Shown: one piece after another, positions 46,921-58,108 of the stretch | Position numbering within the stretch: the first letter of the stretch is position 1 | Layout: every line of letters begins with the position of its first letter | Assembly: GCF_030247195.1 (NCBI RefSeq) | Contig: NC_080671.1 | Span: forward strand, 189,265,725 to 189,329,724 | Direction of reading: 5' to 3' | DNA from: Topomyia yanbarensis | Lineage: Eukaryota; Arthropoda; Insecta; Diptera; Culicidae | Length of the DNA: 64,000 bases | Notes under the pieces: generated by a model | Database searches by the model: none | What the model was told of the DNA's origin: nothing | Seen by the model: only the letters and a program-made list of their open reading frames with translations | Translations under genes and position numbers: made by a program

Positions 46921-48962
46921 AAGGGCATTTTCAGTGAGTCAGTTCTAGATCCTTACTTATGACTCATGACAGCCATAATATTTAAAATTGTTATAACACT
47001 AAAGCTCACTCTGGGGGAGAGTATGTCAGCGTGTTGTATTTTTTACAAAATTCGTGTCTCGTCATGTCTTCACCGTTACTGGACTCGTAGTTCCTAGTCC
47101 ATTGAGTGTGAGTGTCTGCAGAATACGGGAAAGTACGCTGTACTGAATATTGTAGGTAATATGAAGTGTAGTGTCCTATTATTAAAATCGTCAGATCTTA
47201 AACCTAAACATTTTTTTCGTGAGTACGCTAATAGATATTATTTTTTCACAGCAGAAAATAACGATCAAAACTTTAAAGTCGTTTATTTCGAGAAATATTT
47301 CTAGGTTGATATGATGTACTGATTTTTTAATCACTTTATTTTTTCACTCATAATTCACGCATATTTTTTTTTAAACTTGGTACCATATTGGTTCATACAA
47401 ACACAATAGGATAGGGAAAGATGACGAATATGAAACAAAATGTCATCATATTGCATAACCTTGGGCTATTCCTCATTACCATCATATTGTGATGCAACGA
47501 AAGAAACCAATTTTTTGGTCGATATGCGTCTCGCTCTCCCTAATTCTATGTGCTTTTTATCAATGCCACATATCCATTTTGTGCCCTTTTCTTTAGAATG
47601 GTATATCTACATTTTAACCATCTTTTTGTTTGTTTATGTTATAATTTTGATTTCAAATCACTGCTTGTGTGCATTATGTCAAAAATATATTAATGAATAA
47701 GTACGCTGAGCAGAATAGAATTTTTCAAATCATATGATATTCAAATAACTTTGCACTAAAGACATTCCCAATGACAGGTATATGACATTTGCAACACAAC
47801 ATCAAACTTATATGATAATCATGTTGAACGCCGCATGTTATCGATTTTGTTCCTATCAGATTTCCATATAATATTCAAATTCTTTTCTTAGAACCAGATC
47901 TATCAGAGTGTTATAGAGAGGTAAGGTAACTATAGGTAAATCGTGGTGAAGGTAGTTTCCATTGCCACAGTATTGCTAAGTTTTTTATACTCAACCTTGG
48001 GTTAAGTATTCCAATTTAAGTTAAATTTACTTAATTTTTAGTATAGCTGACACAACTTGAAAATGTACGGAAGAGCTCGACTATGCCGATGTTTTTGACA
48101 AGACTCATAATTGCGATTGAGATGCAGAACTCAAAAGTACTTAAATTTAAATTAGAAGAACATATTCGGATTTTTTATTTTTCTGTGTATAATATTCAGA
48201 AAAAGTAAGTTTGGGGCGGCCTACCGAGAGTTGCTGCTTTAAATTTTAACTAAATCATATAAATCGAACCAACTTGCAGCTTTTTGCATGAGATTTTTCG
48301 ACAATTTTTTAGGAAACTTGTGCTCGTGGTGTCGTCGTCAGGTGAACGTTAGATGGAATTTAACCCTTGACCAACTTTGTTCTACCATAGGTATATAGGG
48401 TTCCAAACAAGGTACCAAAACTATTTTTGTTCAAGATATCTTCTGCTGCTCAATTTTCACCTTTCAATTTCTCAATACAATTTCTCTAGAATATTTATAA
48501 TACTCCAATTGCATGGAAAAGATATTCGAAGAATGTCTAAATTAACAACGAAGTTATATCAAAACATAATTTTTCACAATTAACCAGAATTGTTCTTGGT
48601 AACACTAATTCAACGGCATCCAATAAAATCAATTGCAATAACTTCAGTTCTAATGATAAAACTAGCTTTTTTTCGACTATGTTAGTCACATTTTCTTTTT
48701 TACATTTTAACGATATTCAATTAGCTAGAGATGACTGGGTAGGGAAAGTTATGGAAATTAGAGCCATAGTACTCAAGTGAGAGCAAGGATGTGAAGTAAA
48801 CAAATCGGAAAACTATAAGTGGCAGGGTCATTAGAACAGGCGTAATATCGTGCGGGCTTAATCTTTGTCTTCTGTTAATGAGGGTCGAGCTTAGGCAGTA
48901 TAACTACGAATCACCCGAGTTCACTAACATGTGTCCTGGTAATGATAGATGTGTCCATCTTT

Positions 48963-49249
48963 CATTCGTTTTCGAGCTCTCCATCGAGACAGAGGTTGTT
49001 TTTTCTAGTCCGTAGTGCTGTGTGAGGCGATAAAGAATAGTTTTAATCCGCATTCAAGGTTATTTTGCCAGTTCGGTTCGGTCCTCAGTCTTTTGTTCGC
49101 GTGTGAGGATTAAACAATAGCCAGCTGTATAAGCTGGATCGGTTCGTCGTTGGACACCAGTTTAAAGCTAAGTGGTTTTTGTCTTTTGTAACACATTTAT
49201 TGCTTTCTTCCGTCTGCGCGGGCGCTGACCCCGTGCGTTGACGTTTTCT
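48963..49249 (+). promoter_or_regulatory. LINE 5' UTR with probable internal promoter
   Basis: The element starts TCATTCGTTTTCGAG at the end of the target duplication. LINEs of this type carry internal initiator-driven promoters near +1. A purine-rich AGACAGAGGT stands at about +24 to +33, where a downstream element would sit. Inference from position. Confidence 0.4.
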
Positions 49250-50569
49250 ATGGTTCCCTCTCCGGATGGTCAAATGGAAGTTGAATCGGGTTCAACTTCT
49301 AAGGCTCCCCCCCGGCCCAAATGCTATCCAGAACTCTCAACTGGTCCATTTGTGGTCTTCTTTCGGCCCAAGACTAAATCACTGAATCTTCTTCAGATTT
49401 CTAGAGACCTGACGGAACGGTTCTCGGCTGTGACCGAAATTTCAAAGGTCCGCTCGGACAAGATAAGGGTGTTGCTAGCCAACTCAAAGCAGGCAAACGA
49501 TATTGCTTGCTGTGAGCACTTTACGCGGGATTATAACGTGTATATTCCGGCTGTAAGAGTACAATCCGAAGGCGTCGTAACCGATGAGAGTTTGACGTGC
49601 GAGGATCTGCTGAAGTACGGGGTTGGCCGATTCAGAGACCGCTTACTTCAGCCAGTTAAAATACTTGAGTGCAAACGTTTGCACTCAGTAATAGTTGCGG
49701 GGGATGTTTCAAAAACGTACCCCCAATCAAACTCTTATCGGGTGACCTTCGCTGGTACCGCTTTGCCAAATTTCGTCCTCTTGCACAAGGTTCGTCTGCC
49801 TGTGCGTCTGTTTGTGCCGCGGGTCATGAATTGCACAAAGTGTAAACAACTGGGTCACACAGCCACCCATTGTAGCAATAAGGCCCGCTGTGGAAAATGC
49901 GGGGAGAATCATCTAGATGATTCGTGCAGTAGGCAAGCCGAAAAGTGTCCTTACTGTGCGGAGAGTCTGCATGATATCTCGGCATGTCCCGCGTACAAAC
50001 TACGCGGGGATAAACTGAAACGTTCCCTTGCGGGACGATCCAAACATTCTTTCGCAGAAATGTTAAAGAATGCTACGCCACCATCCTCAGCAAACATCTA
50101 TACTCACTTGCCTCCTGACGAGGGCGAGGCTGGTAACCCACAAGAGGGAACATCTACTAGGGTGCCTAGAATTTATAGGAAGAGGAGGAACACTTCCTCT
50201 CGTAAAGTTCCTTGTAAAGGCCAGAAGGTGTCCCTTGAGGGGGCTCCGAAAGTCACATCTATTGGAAGTGTTGCAACCAAACCGAAGCAATTAGCTCCTG
50301 GTCTCGGAGGATTAAGCTCAGAGAAGGAGTTCCCAGCACTTCCAGGAACATCAAAAATCCCAAGTGTTCCTTTGTTTCAGTTCGAGAGTAATCACAGCAC
50401 TGGAATTATAAAACTCTCAGACATAGTGGACTGGATAATAAAAACTTTCAATATTACTGATCCTATTAAAAGTCTTATGTTAGCTTTTCTCCCTACAGTG
50501 AGAACATTTTTGAAGCAGTTGACTGCTAAATGGCCCCTCCTCTCAGCGATTGTATCCTTCGATGGCTAA
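49250..50569 (+). CDS. LINE ORF1, gag-like RNA-binding protein
   Basis: 439 residues starting at ATG 49250 (MVPSPDGQMEVES); upstream in-frame codons lack an ATG. The N-terminal half is a gag-like domain (FVVFFRPKTKSLNLLQISRD). Residues about 200-255 hold three zinc knuckles: CTKCKQLGHTATHC, CGKCGENHLDDSC and CPYCAESLHDISAC. The C-terminus is basic and Ser/Pro-rich. It would coat LINE RNA in a ribonucleoprotein particle. Its stop overlaps the ORF2 start (ATGGCTAA). No breaks seen. Confidence 0.92.
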   Translation: MVPSPDGQMEVESGSTSKAPPRPKCYPELSTGPFVVFFRPKTKSLNLLQISRDLTERFSAVTEISKVRSDKIRVLLANSKQANDIACCEHFTRDYNVYIPAVRVQSEGVVTDESLTCEDLLKYGVGRFRDRLLQPVKILECKRLHSVIVAGDVSKTYPQSNSYRVTFAGTALPNFVLLHKVRLPVRLFVPRVMNCTKCKQLGHTATHCSNKARCGKCGENHLDDSCSRQAEKCPYCAESLHDISACPAYKLRGDKLKRSLAGRSKHSFAEMLKNATPPSSANIYTHLPPDEGEAGNPQEGTSTRVPRIYRKRRNTSSRKVPCKGQKVSLEGAPKVTSIGSVATKPKQLAPGLGGLSSEKEFPALPGTSKIPSVPLFQFESNHSTGIIKLSDIVDWIIKTFNITDPIKSLMLAFLPTVRTFLKQLTAKWPLLSAIVSFDG

Positions 50570-53500
50570 CTCATCGAACGAGGTCACGGATTTGATCACT
50601 GTTCTACAGTGGAATTGCAGAAGTATCATCCCGAAAATCGATTCCTTCAAAATTTTAATAAATAATTTGAGTTGCGATGCATTTTCATTATGTGAAACTT
50701 GGTTAACTTCCGACATAGAACTCAACTTCCACGACTTTAATATTATTCGCCTGGATCGAGACACCCCCTATGGAGGAGTGCTTTTGGGGATCAAAAAGTG
50801 CTATTCCTTCTACAGAATTAACCTTCCCTCGATAACAGGTATTGAAGTTGTCGCTTGTCAAGTAACAACCAAAGGCAAAAGCCTTTGCATAGCTTCCATA
50901 TATATTCCCCCCAACACCGCGGTTGGGCACCGACGGCTACAACACATCTTAGAATCCCTGCCAGCACCGCGACTAGTTTTAGGAGACTTTAACTCTCACG
51001 GTACAGCATGGGGTTGCCTCTATGATGATAACCGGTCTTCCTTAATTCAGGATCTTTGCGATAACGTCAATTTGACAATTTTAAACACGGGTGAAATGAC
51101 ACGGATTCCTGCTCCTCCAGCGTCCCTTTGCTCAACATCGCTGCGGTTAAATTGCACGTGGAAGGTAATTCCTGATCCCCACGGCAGCGACCATCTGCCG
51201 ATTGTAGTCTCAATCAATAACGGTTCAAGGCCATTGAAATCAATCAATATTTCGTATGACCTCACACGAAATATCGATTGGAAGAGCTATGCTGCCGCGA
51301 TATCCGACAACATCGAATCTACCCAAGAACTTCCTCCGGAGGAAGAGTACAGCTTTTTGGCTGGCTTGATTCTCGACAGCGCGAATCAAGCTCAGACTAG
51401 GCCAGTACCCGGCGCGAACATACAAAAACGTTCTCCCAATCCCTGGTGGGATAAAGAGTGCTCAGACGTGTACGCAGAGAAGGCCGCCGCGTTTAAGACC
51501 TTCCGGAACGACGGGTTACCCGCCAGTTTTCGACAGTACGCGACGTTAGACAAGCGAATGAAGAGTTTGATGAAAGCCAAAAAACGCGATTATTGGCGCC
51601 GGTTCGTCGACGGATTAACGAGAGAAACATCGATGAGCACTCTTTGGGGAACAGCCCGACGTATGCGAAATCGAAACAGTACTAATGAGAGCGTGGAATA
51701 TTCAAACCGTTGGATATTCGATTTCGCCAAGAAGGTTTGTCCGGATTCCGCCCCGGCACAGAAGATTTACCGCGCCGCGTCTCCTCACGATAGCGCGAAC
51801 GAAACACCTTTTTCGATGGTGGAGTTCTCACTTGCTCTCTTGTCGTGTAACAATAAAGCTCCGGGGCCAGACAGAATCAAATTCAACTTGTTGAAGAATC
51901 TGCCTGACTCTGCCAAGAGACGCTTGTTGAACTTATTTAATAAGTTTCTCGAGGCTAACATTGTCCCACTCGATTGGAGACAAGTGAAGGTCATCGCCAT
52001 CCAAAAACCAGGAAAACCAGCCTCCGACCACAATTCGTACCGTCCGATCGCAATGCTATCCTGTATCCGGAAGTTGTTCGAGAAAATGATCCTATCCCGC
52101 CTCGACAATTGGGTCGAAGCAAATGGCTTACTGTCAGATACACAATTTGGCTTTCGCAAAGGCAAAGGGACGAACGATTGTCTTGCGTTGCTCTCAACTG
52201 AAATTCAAATGGCCTATGCTAGCAAAGAGCAGATGGCATCAGTGTTCCTAGATATTAAGGGGGCTTTTGATTCAGTTTCGATCAACATTCTTTCAGAGAA
52301 GCTGCACCAGCATGGTCTTTCAGCGACTTTAAACAACTTTTTACTAAACTTGTTGTCGGAAAAGCACATGCATTTTTCGCATGGTGACTTATCGACATCA
52401 CGATTTAGCTACATGGGCCTTCCCCAGGGCTCATGTCTAAGCCCCCTTTTATACAATTTCTATGTCAACGACATTGATGAATGTCTTGACAATTCCTGCA
52501 CGTTAAGGCAACTTGCAGACGATGGCGTGGTGTCTGTTACGGGACCCAAAGCTGTCGATCTACAAGGACCATTACAGAATACCCTGGACAATTTGTCTGC
52601 TTGGGCTATTAAGCTGGGTATCGAATTCTCCACGGAGAAAACTGAGCTAGTTGTATTTTCAAGGAAGCGTGAACCAGCACAACTACAGCTTCTATTAATG
52701 GGTCAAACTATCGCTCAGGTCTTCACAGTAAAATATCTAGGGGTCTGGTTCGACTCGAAAGGTACTTGGGGATGCCATATTCGGTATCTGAAACAGAAAT
52801 GCCAACAAAGGATCAACTTTCTTCGTACAATAACCGGAACATGGTGGGGTGCCCACCCAGGAGACCTAATTAGGTTGTATCAAACAACGATACTGTCGGT
52901 AATGGAATACGGATGCTTCTGCTTTCGCTCCGCCGCGAACATACATTTCATCAAACTCGAAAGAATTCAGTATCGCTGTTTGCGTATCGCCTTAGGGTGC
53001 ATGCAGTCGACCCATACGATGAGTCTCGAAGTGTTGTCGGGCGTTCTCCCGTTGAAAAATCGATTTTGGGAACTCTCATATCGATTGCTCATTCGATGCG
53101 ATATCTTGAACCCGGTCGTGATTGAAAATTTCGAAAGGCTTGTTGAGCTCAATTCTCAGACCCGTTTCATGTCCCTGTACTTTGACTACATGGCGCAGAA
53201 TATTAACCCTTCTTCTTACAATCCCAACCGTGTGCATTTCATAAATACTTCTGAATCTACTGTTTTCTTCGACACATCCATGAAAGACGAGATTAGTGGA
53301 ATTCCGGACCACATACGCCCACAAGTGGTTCCAAACATTTTTTATAATAAATTCCGAGAAGTCGACTGTTCTAAGATGTTTTATACTGACGGATCAAACC
53401 TCGAAGGATCCACTGGCTTCGGTATTTTCAATCAAAAGTTCACCGCCTCCTACAAACTCAGTGACCCTGCTTCAGTTTACGCCGCAGAACTAGCTGCCAT

Positions 53501-54227
53501 TCAGTATACCCTTGGAGTCATTGAAACATTACCCGCAGACCATTACTTCATCGTTTCGGATAGCCTCAGTTCCATTGACGCTATTCGCTCGATGAAACAA
53601 GGCAAGCACTCCTCGTATTTTTTGGGGAAAATACGGGAGCTACTGAGTGCTTTATCTGACAACTCTTTCCAGATTACCTTGGTATGGGTCCCTTCTCATT
53701 GCTCCATTCCGGGCAATGAGAAGGCAGACTCCTTAGCTAAGGTGGGTGCCTTAGAAGGAGACGTTTACGAAAGACCAATTTGCTTCAGCGAATTTTTCAG
53801 TATTACTCATTAGAGAACCCTCGAAAGTTGGCAAACTTCGTGGAGCAGTGGAGAGCTGGGAAGGTGGCTACATTCGATAATCCCTAAGGTATCGACGAAA
53901 CCTTGGTTCAAGGGGATGGATGTGGGTCGTGACTTCATTCGTGTGATGTCCCGACTCATGGCAAACCATTACACGCTGGATGCACATCTCCGGCGTATTG
54001 GGCTCGTGGATAGTGGTATCTGCGCTTGTGGCGACGGCTATCACGACATCGAGCACATTGTCTGGGCGTGCACCGAGTACAGTTCCGCTAGGTCTCGGCT
54101 AATGGATACCCTGCGGGCCCGAGGAAGACCAACCAACGTCCCGGTTCGAGATGTGCTGGCAAGCCGCGACGTTCTCTATATGTCCCTTATATACACCTTT
54201 GTGAAAACCATCAATATACAAGTCTAA
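50562..54227 (+). CDS. LINE ORF2: endonuclease, reverse transcriptase, RNase H (one internal stop)
   Basis: The frame is open from ATG 50562 to TAA 54225-54227 except for one TAG at 53811-53813. The APE-type endonuclease covers about residues 5-225 (LQWNCRS, CETWL, LVLGDFNSHGTAWG, GSDHLPIV). Reverse transcriptase covers about 430-720 (SYRPIAMLSCIRKLFEK, FGFRKGKGT, VFLDIKGAFDSV, GLPQGSCLSPLLYNFYVND, LADDGV at the YADD site). RNase H lies at about 940-1070 (MFYTDGSN, AAELAAI, VSDSLSS, VPSHCSIPGNEKAD). Past the amber codon comes the C-terminal Cys-rich segment (CACGDGYHDIEHIVWAC). It nicks target DNA and reverse-transcribes its RNA there. Confidence 0.93.
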
Positions 54228-55048
54228 CTGCCCCTTGTTATCTCCTTATCATTCTCAGAACGCTCTTCCACCTGTATCAAACCATCTGTATCGAATGAGC
54301 CAACAAACACGGAACCTACGGCACGAACATAACACGCTTAACTCGAAATGTAGCCGATCCACATCTGAGCCGTACTACGAAATCGTCTGGAAAAACCCCT
54401 GCCATCTTGAGGAGGACCACCCGGCGTCCCAGTACATGATTCCCCTGATGAAGGCCACCCGAGTTTGTAATCCATCCGTTGATCTCACGATGCCTGAAAC
54501 TGAAATAATTTTCTCTCCCTGCCATCTTTGTCTACCCTCCCTCCCCTGACTCTTATACCCAGAAGTAACACCCCTACCCCCCCCCCCCCCCCCCAATATC
54601 ATCACGAAGCATTTTGCTCTTCTTGTCTCTTCTAGTTTTAACTATTATATTATATAATCTCGTTGAAATTGCCCAACTCTACTACCCACAAAAATAACTA
54701 TAATTACGAATCTTTACAAAATTCAATCATGCCCTCTAGTTATGCCTAGTTTTAAGTTAGTCGTAAAAAATTGTCCCCCTTAATTAAACATTATTTGCTC
54801 CAATAATCTCACTGATAAAAATGTCAAACCATATTGCCACAAAAACTAAATGACCCCCCTAATCTTACGAAAACAATATTATCCCCTTGTGTAGATATAT
54901 AAGATAGCTATAAAATCGCATTAGTTTCATTTTAAAAAAAATCAATATGTAATCCCCTAGTTTTAAGCAATTTAAAATGTAAAACAAAACAAAATTGGCA
55001 CCTTTAAGCTAACGCAACGTGCCTTATCAAATATACGATTTGAATAAA
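54228..55048 (+). other. LINE 3' UTR
   Basis: The 3' UTR matches the fragment at 40111-40600 (minus). It has a C homopolymer around 54577-54595 and ends GATTTGAATAAA without a long poly(A). Confidence 0.8.
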
Positions 55049-56020
55049 ATGTGTCCATCTTTACCGTGACAACCAACAGCTCGACCCTCATTAATAGAAG
55101 ACAAAGATTAAGCCCGCACGATATTAAGCCTGTTCTAATGACCCTGCCACTTCTAGTTTTCCGATCTGTTTACTTCACATCCTTGCTCTCACTTCAGTAC
55201 TATGGCTCCAATTTTCATAACTTTCCCTACCCAGTAATCTCTAGCTAATTTGAATGTCGTTAAAATGTAAAAAAGATAATACTAACAATTGTGAGTACTC
55301 AAATGAAAGGTGATAGCCCCAGTTATCAAGCTTATTTGTTTTTGGAAACAAATATAAGTTTTTAGTATTAGTGCACAATTGTTATGTGCTATTCGTATGT
55401 CTATTTGTGTATGTGTTCGTCTCAGTATTAGTGACAGCTGGGTCAGAGAATGTATGCAGAACTGGCGTATATGATAGAATAGTGGGCAATCATTCCTAGG
55501 ATTCGTTGGTCACTTTTCACGGTGTTCAAGTCGTGCATTCGATTCGATTGATTAGGGAAGATCGGATTGAATAAATTAAGGGTATGATTAATTTACCGAC
55601 GAACGTGGAACATCCATTTCCGAGTCGAATTCTCGGTTGTGGAACACGGAGTACTATACAGTTACTAGCTAGTTCAGAGTTCCCGGAACGATTTTGGTGT
55701 CATTGTGCTGCTCTTGTGAGCGGAACGTTCGCCGGTCTACCGTTGCTGGATGTGTTCAGAAGTGACCTCAGCGGTCTTCGTACAAGAGACTAGAAAGGCA
55801 TTTGAGCAGATTGAGCGTGCTGGTGCGTGGTACGGATGGAGACCCCAGCTGTGGCTGCAATATACTTTGCGGCTAGCAAGTTCCAGCAGCAAAACTGACG
55901 CTGCCGACGTCCGAATATATTACGACAGGGCCACAACGCAGTGTGATGTATCTGCAATATTACCGATGAGATCCTTCTGATTATATTGTTTCTACTTTCA
56001 AATTACTGTCATTTTTTCTA

Positions 56021-56100
56021 TGCTGCTCATGATCGCATAGTTGTTCCGTTTTCTATGAGATTTCCTATCTTTATGGGACTGATTTGCGATCATGGGCAGT
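56021..56100. mobile_element. palindromic mini-MITE, copy 4
   Basis: GCTGCTCATGATCGCA at the left and TGCGATCATGGGCAGT at the right with ATGGGACTGATT inside; same family as 3254-3332. Confidence 0.7.
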
Positions 56101-56269
56101 ATAGTGGCTGGTGATTTATTCCTTCTAAGTTTTTCATTGTTTTTTATTTTCATTATCTGAAGTATATCCATAAGGTTCGTGGATCGCCTGTCTCTAGTCA
56201 AAAGATAATATCTACACTTACTTCCTAATTATTCGGAAATATTAAGTTATTGTTAATATTATTATCTGA

Positions 56270-56665
56270 AACGGCACGATAGTGAGTGAGTAAAGGCGCT
56301 GCAACCTAGGCTTATTAGCCAGGGCAAGATGTATTTTGTCCCATCCCAAAGGACCAACGGAGTGACCTTAGCCAAGTCACTCCCAACGATACATTATATT
56401 TCCTTTAAACTGAAACGGCCGGTACGGTTGTCCTCGTTTCTTCCTTCCCTTAAATGAATAATTTAATTGCCGTCTAATTTTGAAACAACTTCAAAACCCA
56501 ACTCTGCACAGTAGGCCTGGCCGTTTTAATATTTGCGACATATGAAAATATGCTTCAAATATTAATATTGACAGGAAAAACACCACAGACTAACTGCAGT
56601 GTTTTCCTGGATGCTTTTCAATACTGGTTGTGTAAGGGTTAGAATAGAATAGAATAGAACGTGAA
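56270..56665 (+). repeat. probable retroposon 3' end with (GAATA)n tail
   Basis: A non-AT-rich 370-bp stretch ends GTAAGGGTTAGAATAGAATA with about four pentamers, like LINE or SINE tails built of short repeats. It has no open frame and no tRNA-like boxes. Family not identified. Confidence 0.4.
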
Positions 56666-56810
56666 ACATCCATTTCCGGTCAGCATAGCATGATATAATG
56701 CTATTACAATGCTGTGGGGTTTTTCGTTGTGCAACTCCTCTTGAAGGATATATTCGGTATATTTCATTTCATTCGAACATATGCAATATAGCCTCGACAA
56801 CAAAAGCTGC

Positions 56811-56862
56811 GTACATGCCGTGAGGGATGAGGGTACCTTACCTCATCCCTCATGGCATGTAC
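56811..56862 (+). other. near-perfect 22-bp hairpin
   Basis: Arms of 22 nt (56811-56832; 56841-56862) pair fully, with one G-U wobble at position 10, around an 8-nt loop GTACCTTA. The arm reads GTACATGCCGTGAGGGATGA plus GG. It could be a microRNA-like precursor, a cruciform or a tiny palindromic repeat. Expression unknown. Confidence 0.6.
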
Positions 56863-56999
56863 CTCTGTTCGAAACTTACTAAAGTTAATTTTCATTAAAC
56901 ATTATTCATATCGTGTGAGAACGAAATTTCGATAAAGTTATTCATTGCAATGCATTAGAAAGAAGTCAATTGTTGTTCCGAACAGTATTTTTAAATTGT

Positions 57000-58108
57000 C
57001 CTTTTTGTTCATCATACCGAAAAGGAAACGTAAAAATTGTTGCAAAACCACATTGCGGAAAATGACAACCAATTCAAGCTTTCTAATAGCATGACATTTG
57101 TGCACTGTTGCTATATAATAGCATTAGTACCGCACAAACGGGCCGTCAATCTCTGCACAGTAATAACACTATATTTCGCCTTTTCTGGCATAATACTGGC
57201 ATTATATCAGGATATATGGCTTAGTGACTGTTTAAGAGTGTTTCATATGGCTACGTTTCAATGCTTATTGGTTACTTGGGACAATCATTTCACCAACGTC
57301 GCTGATTTCACTCGTTACCACATTGAGTGGAACATTGAGGTACACGTCTGTTTTCTCAAAAGCCGTCAACAAAGTGCAGTTCAATAAACATAGCAACCCG
57401 TGTTTTTGTTTTGATGAGTTCTATGGTACATCGTAGTAGATATTTTTATTTTTTCATAAGGTGAGTGAACCAGTTATGGCACTAGTTAAGCATAACGAAA
57501 GTATTTCTAGATTTCAATCACATCATTGGTTGAATCAACGATATTATTGTTGCGACGATTGCCAGTATTATTGATCTAATGTTGTAAACACGATTGGTCC
57601 AGCAATATGATTTTGTTGAAACAACAACGAATATAAAAGAAAATATTTACTATTGATGTTTGTTATAAAAAATATAAAATTGAATAATTTTATTGCTTTA
57701 TTTTTAAATTCACTATAAATTTTAAAACGTGTCAGCATAATTTGCCAACTGTTTATTTTCAGCATTTTGAGGTTGTTCTGAATGTTTCAAAGGTTTTGTT
57801 ACTTCCAATGTTATTAATTATTTTAACATTGCATTGACACTTACCACAATCTTCAGTTTGTTGTCACTGGACTGCGAAATTTGTTGAAACCGGAATTCCA
57901 AAATTTGTTGAAGCATGTACATATTTTGTTTTTTATTAATAAATAGTAATTTTCATTAACAAATGAAGAATACGATACATAAACACGCGCAAACATTTTC
58001 AATACACACTGATTTACTACTAGGCAAAACCAAAATTATCAAAAATTTGGTTGGAATGAACATAATATTGTTAGTTCAATACTAAAATATTGTATATTGA
58101 ACAATCAA
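57000..58108. other. AT-rich stretch, no gene
   Basis: The open frame at 57037-57387 (116 codons, Cys/His/Ile-rich) has no known domain. No repeat ends were recognised. Confidence 0.35.

Larger units (their letters stand above)
48963..55048 (+). mobile_element. near-intact non-LTR retrotransposon (6.1 kb) with RNase H
   Basis: A perfect 14-bp target duplication, ATGTGTCCATCTTT, flanks it (48949-48962; 55049-55062). Order: 5' UTR with a CATTCG start, gag-like ORF1 (49250-50569), ORF2 (50562-54227, one amber codon), and an 820-bp 3' UTR with C-rich tract (about 54577-54595) ending in TTGAATAAA. ORF2 with endonuclease, reverse transcriptase and RNase H places it in the I/LOA/R1/Outcast group of clades; I favour an I-like clade, unproven. 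The intact duplication and single nonsense codon point to recent insertion. Confidence 0.93.
48695..55275. mobile_element. foldback MITE (about 480 bp) split by an intact LINE
   Basis: The left arm 48695-48915 and right arm 55080-55275 are inverted copies: TTTTTTACATTTTAACG with CGTTAAAATGTAAAAAAG, GAGAGCAAGGATGTGAAGTA with its complement, and GGTCGAGC with GCTCGACC. Removing the LINE and one target copy restores a MITE of about 480 bp with arms near 200 bp. A solo arm is at 39885-40110. Confidence 0.8.

Noticed and set aside
49238..55048. LINE proteins as virus-derived genes
   Set aside because: APE endonuclease, LINE-type reverse transcriptase, target duplication and UTR structure show a non-LTR retrotransposon; no viral protein was seen in the window.
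57037..57387. 116-codon frame as a host gene
   Set aside because: No recognisable domain, no splice context, AT-rich surroundings; length is within chance expectation.
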